A DNA stretch of 64,000 bases from Leptospira meyeri (GCF_004368965.1 NZ_SORO01000001.1:1458001-1522000), one strand, 5' to 3'; shown: positions 8,951-21,724, counted from the first letter of the stretch. The notes: generated by a model not told the origin, from the letters alone. Numbers and translations are program-made.

Positions 8951-9175
8951 TTAGTCCCTAACCTTCGGTTCAAAACCAAGTTTGTTTAAAAGAATTGCCA
9001 TTGGACAAAAACCAACGGTTGAAAAAACAACCAAGTTTACACCCACAAGCAGATTCAATAAATACCACCAAGGCGAAACAAAGGTTCCGAGTGATACTCC
9101 CACTAAACTGAATAACCCAGCGATGAAATACACCACTCGTTCCAAATACCAAGTTTTTGTTGAAGCCAGAAACAT
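8951..9175 (-). CDS. DUF2892 (YgaP-type) small inner-membrane protein
   Basis: About 74 residues with two hydrophobic helices (YFIAGLFSLVGVSLGTFV and LLNLLVGVNLVVFSTVGF) followed by the typical FCPMAILLNKLGF ending of the DUF2892 family. In YgaP this membrane part is fused to a rhodanese domain, and free-standing copies are common beside sulfur-handling or heavy-metal genes. ATG at 9175 is preferred to ATG at 9181 because GGGGG on the minus strand is then about 8 bases upstream. First gene of the DUF2892-TolC-RND operon, directly behind a long palindrome. Confidence 0.82.
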   Translation of the reverse strand: MFLASTKTWYLERVVYFIAGLFSLVGVSLGTFVSPWWYLLNLLVGVNLVVFSTVGFCPMAILLNKLGFEPKVRD

Positions 9176-9207
9176 TACCATACCCCCTATAGTATATAGA
9201 TCCTAAA

Positions 9208-9237
9208 GCCATATATACCCTATGGGGTATATATGGC
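9208..9237. promoter_or_regulatory. Perfect palindromic operator before DUF2892-TolC-RND operon
   Basis: Thirteen-base arms GCCATATATACCC (9208-9220) and GGGTATATATGGC (9225-9237) around a TATG spacer. The core ATACCC-N4-GGGTAT fits CsoR/CstR-family operators. The same core with a 4-base spacer occurs before the repressor gene. Binding by the neighbouring repressor is inferred. Confidence 0.8.
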
Positions 9238-9274
9238 AAGCGCTTTTATGATTTTTTAAGTGGGGAGAGGGGAG

Positions 9275-9541
9275 TTAGAGAGAGAATGCGGCTGTAATGG
9301 CTTTTTTTACATCTGTTTCGATATTCTGAACGGATTTTTTCTCTTTAAAGCAGGTATCCATGTATTCGTGGATGTAAGCCTCGCCAAATTTTTTCATGGC
9401 TTGGTGGGCGGCTTTTAAAAGTAAAATTGCTTTTTCGCAATCTTTTTCTTCCGTCGTGATGGTATTCTTGATTGCTTCCAGCTGTCCCTGGATTCGATTG
9501 ATACGATGGATCAGTTTGGTTTGGTTTTCCGAAAGGCTCAT
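9275..9541 (-). CDS. CsoR/CstR/RcnR-family repressor, CstR-like cysteine pair
   Basis: 88 residues, usual family length (DUF156, four-helix dimer or tetramer), with the hallmark RIQGQLEAI DNA-binding helix. The ligand positions are C35 and C64, 29 residues apart as in CsoR and CstR, but the Cu-binding His of CsoR (four residues before the second Cys) is Tyr60; H58 is two residues away. Loss of that His with both cysteines kept is the pattern of persulfide-sensing CstR rather than copper-sensing CsoR; metal sensing is not excluded. ATG at 9541 is chosen over an upstream TTG because the palindrome at 9546-9563 would otherwise lie inside the gene. Likely autoregulated, and likely controls the DUF2892-TolC-RND operon downstream. 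Confidence 0.85.
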   Translation of the reverse strand: MSLSENQTKLIHRINRIQGQLEAIKNTITTEEKDCEKAILLLKAAHQAMKKFGEAYIHEYMDTCFKEKKSVQNIETDVKKAITAAFSL

Positions 9542-9545
9542 AGTA

Positions 9546-9563
9546 TATACCCGGCAGGGTATA
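9546..9563. promoter_or_regulatory. Second CCC-N4-GGG palindrome, before the repressor gene
   Basis: TATACCC (9546-9552), GGCA, GGGTATA (9557-9563). Same core and spacer length as the palindrome at 9208-9237. It abuts the repressor start and lies 20 bases before the divergent methyltransferase start, so it could control both. Confidence 0.75.
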
Positions 9564-9582
9564 AGATTCAATCAAGCAAAAA

Positions 9583-10338
9583 ATGACACCCTTCCCTTTC
9601 TCAAAATCACCCGCCTCCGTTCTTCCCCAGTCGTCCCCCTTTTATCTTTCCAATTTCGGGTTTTGGGATGGAGAAATTTCTTATGAAACAGCAGGACTTC
9701 GGTTTGTATCTGAGTTTGCCGAACGTTGTCAGTTAAAAGAAAAAACGAAAATTTTAGAAGTTGGTTCGGGACTTGGTGGGAGTTTGGTTTACTTTGCAAA
9801 AAAGTACAATCCAAAAAAATTATCTGCCATCAATTTACCTGGAGAACAATCCGATTTCGCAAAACAACTGTTTACTGAAAATAAGGTAGCTATTTCTCCT
9901 TTTTTAGAAGGGAGTTGGGAAGAAATAAAAACATTGGATGCCTCCAGCTATCATTATGTTTTTTCTTTAGATGCCTCCTATCATTTTAAAAACTTAAATG
10001 AGTTCTATCGTGAAAGTTATCGAGTTTTAAAACCAGGAGGAAGACTTGTATTCACACACTTTCAAATTACAGAAAAAAAAATGAAACCCTTTTGGTGGTT
10101 GTATCTTCCCTTTCTCATTCCCAAAGGGAATTTAAAGTTATTAGAAGAAACCGCTCAGGAATTAAAATCAATTGGGTTCGAAAAAATAAAAGAAGAGGAT
10201 TGGACAAAACCCGTTCTATATGGGTTTATTAAATATTCAGAAAAATTGCCCACATCTCTAAAAACTTTTGGTTTCCTTTTAAATTGGTTTATCAAACATT
10301 TATGTCTTAGATACCATTACTACGTTTTTGAAAAATAA
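9583..10338 (+). CDS. SAM-dependent class I methyltransferase
   Basis: 251 residues. The N-terminal NFGFWDGE pattern is common in small-molecule and lipid methyltransferases of the UbiE/tocopherol type. Motif I is ILEVGSGLGGSL, the acidic post-motif region reads SAINLPGEQ, motif IV is YHYVFSLDASYHF, and VLKPGGRLVFTH is the post-II motif. The C-terminus is basic and hydrophobic. The substrate cannot be told from sequence. The ATG lies 41 bases from the divergent repressor start with a shared palindrome; no clear ribosome site is visible, so a start slightly downstream is possible. Convergent with the FAD oxidoreductase (10 bases apart). Confidence 0.82.
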   Translation: MTPFPFSKSPASVLPQSSPFYLSNFGFWDGEISYETAGLRFVSEFAERCQLKEKTKILEVGSGLGGSLVYFAKKYNPKKLSAINLPGEQSDFAKQLFTENKVAISPFLEGSWEEIKTLDASSYHYVFSLDASYHFKNLNEFYRESYRVLKPGGRLVFTHFQITEKKMKPFWWLYLPFLIPKGNLKLLEETAQELKSIGFEKIKEEDWTKPVLYGFIKYSEKLPTSLKTFGFLLNWFIKHLCLRYHYYVFEK

Positions 10339-10348
10339 AAACTCTTTA

Positions 10349-11602
10349 TCAATGTTGAATCAAGTCATCTATGTTTTGATTGAGCAACTGGGATGCGATG
10401 AGTAAAGAAGATTTTGCACCTGCCTCTAAAAGAGGAATTCCATAAAGAGAATAAGACCCACACAACCAAAGATTACGGTCCGGTTCAGAATGTAAAGCTG
10501 TGATCCTTTGAATGGCCTTTGCTGTTCGGTCATCCATGATTGGTCTTTCAAACTTCGCAATCTTCAATATATCTCCGTCCTTAGGAAGTTTGTGAGGATT
10601 CCATGTTTGGAATATTTTTTTACCTTTAAGCTCGGGGATAATTCTACCTAAGTCCAAAGTGACTTCTGGTTTATCATAACCATCTCTAATCTTAAACACC
10701 AAAGAGACAGATGGATTTAAAAAATACGACTCGTCAGTATGTAAAACAACATCACTAGATTCATAACGAAATTCACCTAGAATCTCTTTTTCTAACTCAA
10801 ATCCAAAGCCAAGTAGATCTTTTCCTTGGTTTGCTTGTGTAGAAAGGATCACGTGATCAAATGTTTTTTCTTGATCGGTAAACTGTATGATTGCTTTACC
10901 ATCTTTTTTATAAATCTTTTGGATGTCGGCATTCAAGGTCACGTTTTCTAAATTTTTCGTAAGGCGATTTACGATATCCCTTGTTCCCAAACTTGCCGTT
11001 TCTTGTGGTGTATAAGAATATCCTCGAGAGTGATATCCTATAATTGTTTCTGCTGGATAAGCACCCACAGTTTCAGTTTTACAAGTATTCACAAGTGCAA
11101 AGGTTGGGAGTAAAAATTCATAGATAAATTCGTTAGAATAACCATATTTGACAAGAAAATCTAAAATTGAAATATTGCTACTTTCTCGTTTCCAATCATC
11201 TTTTGCATTAGCATAAAACTTTAATAAGTCGGAAAAAATTCTGCGTCCCTTCCATGAAACAAATGAGTCAACCGTCGGAATTCCAAATGGAATACCAAAA
11301 ATTTGATGGGATCGAAATCCAAAGACAGAATCGCCATTGGATTCAACTCGGAAGGAATAATCAACTGGTCTTGTTTTTATTCCTGCTTTTTCGTAAACTT
11401 GAAATAGAGTTGGGTAATAGTCGCGTTTGATCGTTCTGAAAGGGATATCAAACTCAACCTCTCCTCCATCAATCACTTGTTTAGCGCCAAATGCTGCCAT
11501 ACCAATCTCAGGATGTTTTTCAAATAAAGTCACATCTTTAAATTTACCTATGGCCCAAGCGGCAGTCAGTCCTGCAATCCCAGAACCAACAACTGCAATC
11601 AC
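10349..11602 (-). CDS. FAD/NAD(P)-binding amine-oxidase-like oxidoreductase
   Basis: About 417 residues. The dinucleotide-binding motif VVGSGIAGLTAAWAIG is at the very N-terminus, followed by FEKHPEIGMAA, and the C-terminus has the FAD-contacting segment LWLCGSYSLYGIPLLEAGAKS. This resembles the predicted NAD/FAD-binding group COG2907 (protoporphyrinogen/amine oxidase superfamily). The GTG at 11602 is chosen over a TTG at 11638: it has AGGAAG upstream and makes a GTGA overlap with the stop of the CoA-transferase gene, a typical coupled start. In other bacteria COG2907 proteins occur with cyclopropane or lipid methyltransferases; the convergent methyltransferase here may be a functional partner, which is inference. 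Confidence 0.85.
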   Translation of the reverse strand: MIAVVGSGIAGLTAAWAIGKFKDVTLFEKHPEIGMAAFGAKQVIDGGEVEFDIPFRTIKRDYYPTLFQVYEKAGIKTRPVDYSFRVESNGDSVFGFRSHQIFGIPFGIPTVDSFVSWKGRRIFSDLLKFYANAKDDWKRESSNISILDFLVKYGYSNEFIYEFLLPTFALVNTCKTETVGAYPAETIIGYHSRGYSYTPQETASLGTRDIVNRLTKNLENVTLNADIQKIYKKDGKAIIQFTDQEKTFDHVILSTQANQGKDLLGFGFELEKEILGEFRYESSDVVLHTDESYFLNPSVSLVFKIRDGYDKPEVTLDLGRIIPELKGKKIFQTWNPHKLPKDGDILKIAKFERPIMDDRTAKAIQRITALHSEPDRNLWLCGSYSLYGIPLLEAGAKSSLLIASQLLNQNIDDLIQH

Positions 11603-13101
11603 TTCATACTTCCTGTTTTTAAAAATTGTACATGCCAAGAAAGAGCTCGCTCCAAATCATGCGGAGTATGTTTCCCTTTAGAAACACGTAAGGCATTTTC
11701 ATAATATTCGCGAAGTTTATCCCGGTAAATGGGATGAGCACAATTGTTGATAATCAGTTCTGCTCTTTTTTTAGGAGGACATCCTCTTAGATCAGCCAAC
11801 CCATGTTCGGTGACAAAAACCATTGTCGAATGTTCGTTGTGATCTGTATGAGAAACCATTGGAACCACAGCAGAAATATTTCCATCTTTAGCAAGCGACG
11901 GCGTCATAAAAATACATAAGTGAGAATTTCTCGTAAAATCACCTGAACCACCAATCCCGTTCATCATTGATGTCCCCATCACGTGAGTGGAGTTTACATT
12001 TCCGTAAATATCAACTTCGATGGCAGTATTCATCGCGATAAGTCCCATTCGTCGAATCACTTCAGGATGGTTGGATATTTCTTGCGGGCGAATGACAAAC
12101 TTGGATTTCCATTCGACAATATTTTCATGAAATCTTTTTAATCCAGCTTCAGAGAAAGTCAATGCAGACGTAGATGCAATTTCCAATTTCCCTGCATCGA
12201 TTAAATCAAAAACAGAATCCTGAACCACTTCCGTATACATTTGTATTGAATGAAAATTTGGATCTTTTGCCATACTGGCAAGAACTGCGTTAGCAATATT
12301 TCCTACTCCATTTTGGAATGGAAGATATTCTTTTGGAATTCTTCCCATTTTAATTTCATGTTGTATAAAAGATAATACATGAGCCGCAATGTTCTGGCAA
12401 TCTTCGTCTGGAGTTTTAAAAACAGTTGCCGCATCAGGTTTACTGGAACGAACAATCCCTTTGATTTTATCGGGAGAAACTTGGATGTATGGTAATCCAA
12501 TTCGATCTCCTGGTGTCAGTATATTGATTGGAAGTCCCTTATCATGATGGTTTGGGAGATAAATGTCATGGTATCCCTTTAATTCTAAGGGATGTGTATC
12601 AGTCAACTCAACATAAATGGACTCCGCATTGCGGATGTATGTTGCACTCATACCAGATGAAGTAGAAAGATAAATTTTTCCATCGACGGTAACATCAATG
12701 GCTTCGACAATTGCAACATCAATTTTTGGCAAAATCCCATGTTCAATGTATTTTACAACATGAGATAAGTGCATATCGATGAAATCTGTTTCCCCTTGGT
12801 TGATGAGATTTCGAAGATGAGAATTAGACTGATAGGGAATTCTTAATTTTAAGGCACCCGTCCTTGCCAAAGCACCATCTAATTCTTCTCCGGTGGAGGC
12901 TCCGGCATACAAGTTAATAGAAAAATCTTTTCCTTTTAGTTTTTCTTCTTCGATTCTTTTAGCAAAGGCAACCGGAATGAGTTTTGGGTATCCTGCTGGT
13001 GTAAATCCAGAACAGCCTAAAGTGACATGTTGAGGTAGAAGTGCTGCCACTTCTTCTGCAGTTTTTAATTTTTCTTCAATCAGTGAGTTTGTAACGGCCA
13101 T
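11599..13101 (-). CDS. Acetyl-CoA hydrolase / succinyl-CoA:acetate CoA-transferase family
   Basis: 500 residues from the ATG at 13101 (a possible TTG start at 13161 adds 20 unlikely residues). It belongs to the class I CoA-transferase family of Cat1/AarC/Ach1. The catalytic Glu lies in MYTEVVQDSVFDLID, and GVGNIANAVL and GGSGDFTRNSHLCIFM are characteristic family motifs. It moves CoA between short acyl-CoAs and carboxylates such as acetate and succinate, in the cytoplasm. Length fits the family. It is coupled by a 4-base overlap to the FAD oxidoreductase downstream; the metabolic link between the two is unclear. Exact substrate pair not determined. Confidence 0.9.
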   Translation of the reverse strand: MAVTNSLIEEKLKTAEEVAALLPQHVTLGCSGFTPAGYPKLIPVAFAKRIEEEKLKGKDFSINLYAGASTGEELDGALARTGALKLRIPYQSNSHLRNLINQGETDFIDMHLSHVVKYIEHGILPKIDVAIVEAIDVTVDGKIYLSTSSGMSATYIRNAESIYVELTDTHPLELKGYHDIYLPNHHDKGLPINILTPGDRIGLPYIQVSPDKIKGIVRSSKPDAATVFKTPDEDCQNIAAHVLSFIQHEIKMGRIPKEYLPFQNGVGNIANAVLASMAKDPNFHSIQMYTEVVQDSVFDLIDAGKLEIASTSALTFSEAGLKRFHENIVEWKSKFVIRPQEISNHPEVIRRMGLIAMNTAIEVDIYGNVNSTHVMGTSMMNGIGGSGDFTRNSHLCIFMTPSLAKDGNISAVVPMVSHTDHNEHSTMVFVTEHGLADLRGCPPKKRAELIINNCAHPIYRDKLREYYENALRVSKGKHTPHDLERALSWHVQFLKTGSMK

Positions 13102-13172
13102 AAGTGTAAAATCTCTTCTATGACCAAAGATAAAGAGATTGCCTAAAAATAAAAAGTCCAAATTCTGAACGT

Positions 13173-13583
13173 ATGGATTTTCTCTTGTATCTGTATTGTC
13201 TCGTTTTTGGAATCATTCTGATCGCTCCCTTTTTGTTATTTCACTACCGATTTCGACTGGATGAATCTCCATTCGGAAAGGATGAAGATGCCCATCTCAA
13301 ACCAATTGCTGAAAAAAAAAGAAACCTTCTCGATTCACTCAAAGACATTCGTTCTGATTTTGACTCAGGAAAATTAACAGAAGAAGAGTTCCAAATCCAA
13401 TCACTGCCATATATAGAAGCTTTGGATTCCGTTGAATTGGAATTAAAAATCAAGAAGACAAATGTAACTGTTTTAAGTTCTCCTAAGATCAATGAAAACT
13501 GGACTTGCTCTAACTGTGGTTCGTTTGTTGCTGTACCAAATGCAAAGTTTTGCCCTAACTGCGGAACAAGTAAGCTGGCTTAA
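13173..13583 (+). CDS. Membrane-anchored zinc-ribbon protein, unknown function
   Basis: 136 residues. One membrane helix at about 4-25 (LYCLVFGIILIAPFLLF) is followed by a charged helical segment with a FDSGKLTEEEFQ pattern that recalls the soluble helical part of CcmI/CcmH-like cytochrome c assembly proteins. The C-terminus has a CxxC...CxxC zinc ribbon (CSNCG and CPNCG, 17 residues apart). The helical region and ribbon would face the cytoplasm if the N-terminus is outside. The gene is divergent from the CoA-transferase and convergent with the ABC transporter. I do not recognise a named family, and the cytochrome link is weak. Confidence 0.7.
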   Translation: MDFLLYLYCLVFGIILIAPFLLFHYRFRLDESPFGKDEDAHLKPIAEKKRNLLDSLKDIRSDFDSGKLTEEEFQIQSLPYIEALDSVELELKIKKTNVTVLSSPKINENWTCSNCGSFVAVPNAKFCPNCGTSKLA

Positions 13584-13601
13584 ATACTACCTATCTTTTA
13601 G

Positions 13602-15485
13602 TTAGGTGGAACCAGAAAACTGCATATCATACAAACGTTTGTATTTAGAATTCTGGTTTTTAAGTAAATCTGCGTGGCTACCACTTTCCACTATTTCACC
13701 ATTTTCTAAATAATAGATTGTATCTGCAATTTTAACTGTCGATAAACGGTGTGCAATAATAATAACAGTTTTATTTTCATACAATCGAACGAATGCCTGT
13801 TGGATCAAACGTTCCGATTCAGTGTCTAAGGCAGAAGTAGCTTCATCCAAAATCAATACTTCCGGATTGGCAAGTAAAGTTCTTGCAATGGATATCCTTT
13901 GCCTTTGTCCTCCAGACAACATAACACCACGTTCTCCAACAATGGTATCATAACCTTCTTCAAAACCCTCAATAAACTCTGAAGCAAATGCGTCCTCAGC
14001 AGCGCGTCTAATTTCTTCTTCCGAAGCATCGGGTTTTCCAAAAGCAATATTTTCGCGAACTGAACCGTTAAATAGAAAAATATTTTGTGAAACGACTCCA
14101 ATCCGTTTCCGCAAATTATCTAAACTTAGGTCCTTTGCATTCACCTCATCCCAAAATATTCCACCTTCACTAGGATCAATTAATCTCGGCAAAAGGTCAA
14201 CTAACGTAGATTTTCCAGCTCCAGAAGAACCAACAATTGCAATAGTTCCCCCTCGTGGTAGCGTAAGATTGATATTCTTTAATGCATAAATTTCAGTGTT
14301 TGGATACAAATAAGAAACATTTTTATACTCAATGGATTTTGAAAGTGGACCCAATTGGTTAGGTGTGTTTGGTTCTTTAATATCAACATTTCTTCCTAAG
14401 ATTTCGAACACTCGATCGCTTGCAATGACCGAAGCTTGGATTAGATTTACAAGAATACTCATTTGTTTCAATGGACGCATCAGGAATATCAATGTTAGAA
14501 AAAAAGCGATAAACATCCCTTTAGAAAAGCTGGAATCTTCTAATAAATATGCACCTATTCCTAAAAAAACCATCGTCACTACGGAACCAGATAACTCAGT
14601 TAAGGCGGGTCCAATTTGATGATAAAAATGAGTTTTAAAAGTTTTGTCCGATAGATTCTGATTTACTTTTAAAAATCGATTTGCTTCTTTGTCCTCCATG
14701 GAAAATGCTCGGATGACTCGAATTCCAGAAATGACCTCTTGAAGATCGCCGTTTAATTCTGACAATTGTTCCTGTTGATTCTTCGTTGTCCTTCTAATTC
14801 GATCAGCGAATGTGCTTACAGGACCTACGATTAAAGGAATTACAATAAACAATAAAAAAAACAATTTCCAGCTTAACACAAGTAAGATCATTAAATGTGT
14901 CACGATATAAAAGAAATCATTGATTGCATCTTTCAAATCATTCGAAACGACCTTACCAACAATATCAACATCGTTGATCACTCGACTCATAAGAACGCCG
15001 GTTTTTTCACGATAAAACTCATTGAGTGGCAATACTTGTAGTTTTTTATATAATGCTTGCCTGAGGTCACTGACCGCAAGAAGTCCCGCTGAGTTGACAA
15101 AGTAGACCGTTCCCGCAAGGCAAATTAATTTCAAAAAATAAATTGGTAAAATGATGAGACAAAATAGATAAACCAAGTCATCTGGTTTTTTATCTGCAAG
15201 TTCTTCGTTTGTCTTCTGCTTTAGGTTTGCGAATTGCCATTCCCAATATTTGAGTCCTTCCAGATGATCGGGTTTTTTATATTCCGAAAGGAGGGATTGG
15301 TCCTTTTTCGTTAATGCGATTTGAAACTTGTAATTTTCACCGGTTCCCAAAGAGTCAAAAATCGGAATGAGAGACGTGAGGGAGGCCCCATTAAAAATGG
15401 AAACAAATATAGACAGGAAAACACCGAGGCTAAGTCTGTATTTGTATTTTGCCAAGTATGGCCAGAGTTTTCGGTAAATCTTCAC
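13602..15485 (-). CDS. ABC exporter, fused permease-ATPase (MsbA/lipid type)
   Basis: 627 residues. An N-terminal six-helix membrane domain (about 1-340) precedes a nucleotide-binding domain with Walker A GSSGAGKST, signature LSGGQRQR, Walker B VLILDEATSALD and switch His in IIIAHRLST. The order and length fit MsbA-type half-transporters that form homodimers in the inner membrane and flip lipid A-core or other lipids and drugs. The first periplasmic loop is longer than in E. coli MsbA (about residues 45-105). The start is GTG at 15485 with AAGG upstream, two bases from the divergent solute-binding lipoprotein start. The MsbA role is likely but other lipids or drugs remain possible. Confidence 0.9.
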   Translation of the reverse strand: MKIYRKLWPYLAKYKYRLSLGVFLSIFVSIFNGASLTSLIPIFDSLGTGENYKFQIALTKKDQSLLSEYKKPDHLEGLKYWEWQFANLKQKTNEELADKKPDDLVYLFCLIILPIYFLKLICLAGTVYFVNSAGLLAVSDLRQALYKKLQVLPLNEFYREKTGVLMSRVINDVDIVGKVVSNDLKDAINDFFYIVTHLMILLVLSWKLFFLLFIVIPLIVGPVSTFADRIRRTTKNQQEQLSELNGDLQEVISGIRVIRAFSMEDKEANRFLKVNQNLSDKTFKTHFYHQIGPALTELSGSVVTMVFLGIGAYLLEDSSFSKGMFIAFFLTLIFLMRPLKQMSILVNLIQASVIASDRVFEILGRNVDIKEPNTPNQLGPLSKSIEYKNVSYLYPNTEIYALKNINLTLPRGGTIAIVGSSGAGKSTLVDLLPRLIDPSEGGIFWDEVNAKDLSLDNLRKRIGVVSQNIFLFNGSVRENIAFGKPDASEEEIRRAAEDAFASEFIEGFEEGYDTIVGERGVMLSGGQRQRISIARTLLANPEVLILDEATSALDTESERLIQQAFVRLYENKTVIIIAHRLSTVKIADTIYYLENGEIVESGSHADLLKNQNSKYKRLYDMQFSGST

Positions 15486-16868
15486 GTATGAGAACCTTAT
15501 CCCTCGTTTTCTTTCTCTTGTCCCTCACTTTTTGCCGGAAGGAAACTTCCGAATTTGATCTAAAAGTGGCACTTCCTTCAGACCCTGCCCATTTGGATCC
15601 ACTCCATATTACCGATTTATCGGGTCAAAAATTGGCAAAATTCATCCACCAGGGTCTTTGGATACAAAATCCAGAAGGTTTCCGCTCTCCCTGGATTCAT
15701 TCCTACAAAAAAATCTCGCATCCAACAAAGAACCTTTGGTGGCTTCAATTGGATCCCTCCGCTCCTTCTGTGGATGATATTCATTTTAGTTTGTCTCGTT
15801 TGCTTTTAGAAACTTATCCAAGAAAAGGGGACTACCAGTTTTTAGTCAAAGTCCGGCGCTTAACTGAAAACCAAATGGAGTTAGAATTCAAACCGGGGAC
15901 TTTGGAAACCGAATGGAAAGAGAAACTCAGTTTACCTTTTGCTTCTATCATTGGGAAAAAAGAATGGGAAACGAATACTCTCAAATCTTATGGAAAATAC
16001 AAACTCGTCGATTGGAAAAAGAATGAATACATCGACATCCATAGACAAAAAGACGATGATAAAAACTTTCCAGAAAAAATTCGATTTCTCATCTTACCGC
16101 AATCTTCTACTTCTTTGTTTTTATATCGCAAAGGAAAGTTAGATGCATTCAAACTCACCGACTTTCTTCTTTCTTTACCTGAAGCAAATTCAGAATTTAC
16201 GCTTACCAAAAAAGGTAGATCCGTTCAGTATGTTGCCATCAATCAAAACAATCCTTGTTTTGATAGTCACTTCCGGGCTGCCGTAAATTTTTCCATTCCC
16301 CGCCAACTTATCATCAATAAACTTTTAGAAAATCATGCAGATATAAGTTATGGTCCGGTTCCAATTCACTACTTCGAAAAAATTACGAAAGACAAAATTA
16401 TAACGCCCGAATCATATAACATAGATATTGCGAAAAAAGAACTAGAACAATCTAAATGTTTTCCAAAAATCAAATTTACAGAATTGGAATTTCGAATGCG
16501 TGGCGATGATGAAAACCAAGCCAAAGGTAGAGCCATTAAACAAGCATTAGAAGATATTGGACTTACCATCAAACTAAAGCCAATGGAAAAAGCTCCCTTG
16601 TATAAAGAAAATGGAGAAGGCAAAGGAGATCTTACGCTATTAACTTGGTATTCTGATTTCGATTCTGTATGGAATTTTTTAGACCCATTATTTCATCCTA
16701 ATAAAGTAGGTAATGGTGGGAACCGTTCCTTCTATAAAAATGAAGCCGTGGGAAATATTTTAGAAAAATCTTTTAAGAGCGACCAAGATGCACTGCAGGT
16801 TATAAAAATTATCCGTAAGGACAAACCCTGGATATTTCTTTGGTCGATCCAGGAAAACTATTTGGTTT

Positions 16869-19351
<2,483 letters not shown>

Positions 19352-19355
<4 letters not shown>

Positions 19356-21724
19356 TTCTTTTTACCTTTGGATTTAGGAAAAACTAGTTTTTCAACTTCT
19401 TCGAAACGAGTCACAGGATAAAAACTAACTCCCCGTTTCACATAGTCAGGAATTTCTTGAAATGCTTTTTCATTATCTTTAGGGAAAATAATTTTTTTCA
19501 CTCCCACACGTTTGGCCGCTACGATTTTTTCTCGTAATCCACCAATCGCAAGAACTTCACCAGTTAATGTTAGTTCTCCGGTCATACCAAATCCTGGAGC
19601 AATCACCTGATCCGTTACAAGTGACAAAAGGGCCGTGGCCATTGTAATCCCCGCACTTGGACCATCTTTGGGAGTTGCGCCATCTGGAACATGTAAATGG
19701 ATTGCCTTTTTTTCAAACAAACTATCATTGTTTACATAGTTTTTAACAAACGACAATGCAATGTTAGCTGACTCTTCCATCATTTTTCCCATCTGCCCTG
19801 TAAGAGTGATCCCACCTTTTCCCGGGATAAGGACTGCTTCGATTAGTAAGGTAGAACCGCCTGCATTGGTCCAAGCAAGACCCAGTGCCGTTCCCGGAAC
19901 TTTTGGAATCGTCATTCGATCATCGACAAATGGAGGAGGTCCAAGGTATTCCACCAAATCCTTTTCCCGAATTTCCTTGGAATACTTTTCCTTTAACACT
20001 TGTTTTAGGGCAATTTTTCTAACTAACTTATCAAATGTTTTTTCGAGTCCTCGTAGACCTGATTCCCTTGAATAGGAGTTAATAAGAAGTGCTACCGTTT
20101 CTTTTTTCATCGAAAAGGTATCGGGATTTAATCCATTTTTTTCAAATATCTTTTTCCAAAGATACTTTTGGAAAATCTGTACTTTTTCTTCCGTGATATA
20201 ACCAGATAACTGAATCACTTCCATTCGATCTAATAACACTCGAGGAATTGGTTCAAATGTGTTCGCAGTGGCAATGAACAATACATCAGAAAGATCAAAA
20301 GGTAAATCTAAATAATGATCACGAAAATTCGAATTCTGTTCTGGATCCAAAACCTCTAGTAAAGCTGATTGAGGATCTCCTTGGTATCCTTGTGACATCT
20401 TATCAATTTCATCCAAAAGAATCACAGTGTCCCTTTCTTTTGTGATTTTTAATGCATTGATGAGTTTCCCTGGCATGGCTCCTATATAAGTTCTTCTATG
20501 CCCTTTGATTTCTGCTTCATCCCTAACACCACCCACAGAGAATCGAAAAAATTTTCTGCCTAGTGCTTCTGCCACAGACTTAGCAATAGATGTTTTACCA
20601 ACACCTGGCGGCCCCACCAAACAAAGAATCGATCCTTTACTTTTCGGATTTAGTTTGTGTACGGCTAAAAACTCTAAGATTCTTTCCTTCACATCTTCAA
20701 GTTTATGATGATCCCGATTGAGAATTTTTTTGGCGTGGATTAAGTTTACATCTTTTTCGGTAGGTTTTTCCCAAGGTAAGGAATCAACTAAATCTAAATA
20801 ATTTCGAATCACGTTGTAATCGCTTGAAATAGGATCGGAGTTTTTAAATTTATCAATCTCGCGATCTACCTCAGTGATGATTTCCTCTGCAACAGGTATC
20901 GACTTTAATCTTTCTAAAAGTTTTTCATATTTGAGTTCTGTTTTGTCTTCGCCAGTACCTAACTCTTGCTGAATGGCCTTAAGTTGTTCTCTGAGAAAAA
21001 ATTGACGTTGTTGGTTATCGATTTTATCGTTAATTTGTTCTTGGATTTTTTTTTGAAGAACTACCAACTCGATTTCTTTTTTAAGAAATAATAAAACCTT
21101 TTCTAATCTGTCATTGATTTGGATTGCTTCAATGACAGATTGGTATTCCTCTTTTTCTAAATTCAGAATCGAACAAACAAAATCGGCCATTTTTGCAGGT
21201 TCGTTCACATTCATCATTGTAAGCTTCATGTCTTCCGTAAACAGAGGATTGTTCTGGGCGAGTTCCTTGGTCAAAATAAGCAAGGTTCTCATCAGGGCTT
21301 TGATATTATTTTTGCTAGTACCCAATTCCTCTTCCGGATAACTTACGTTAGCAAGAAGCACAGGTTCTTTTGTATGAATGGAATTTATTTTGAATCTTTG
21401 AATTGTATTTACTAAAATATTCATCCCACCGTCAGGTAGATTAATTTTTTTTAGAATTCGAGCGACCACTCCAATTTGGAAAATATTATCTTCCGAGGGA
21501 AGGTCAGATTCATCTTCTTTGAGAAGGATGAGGCCTAAAAACCCAGCACCCTTTGATGATTCTTCAATGGATTGAATGAATCGACCGGGAGGAACGATTA
21601 AAGGCGTGATGATTCCTGGAAATACTGGCCTTACCTTAATGGGGAGAAGAAAAATTTGTTTAGGAAGAGAGTCTTCCATTCTCGCCAATTTTGTTGAGTT
21701 TTCCCAAAATTCATTTGTTTCCAA
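19352..21724 (-). CDS. lon: ATP-dependent Lon protease
   Basis: 790 residues. An N-terminal substrate-binding LON domain (about 20-220), coiled coil, AAA+ module with Walker [10 protein letters not shown] and Walker [11 protein letters not shown], and a C-terminal protease domain with catalytic Ser in [10 protein letters not shown] and Lys in the REKIVAAKR helix. It degrades misfolded and regulatory proteins in the cytoplasm. Length matches bacterial LonA. The TTG at 21724 has AGGA six bases upstream; an ATG at 21679 is the alternative. It sits between uvrB (13 bases) and the PBP gene (4-base overlap). I see no heat-shock operator such as a CIRCE repeat upstream. Confidence 0.96.

Noticed and set aside
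8777..9206. Short plus-strand frames across the TolC/DUF2892 genes.
   Set aside because: Shadows of clear minus-strand genes with known families.
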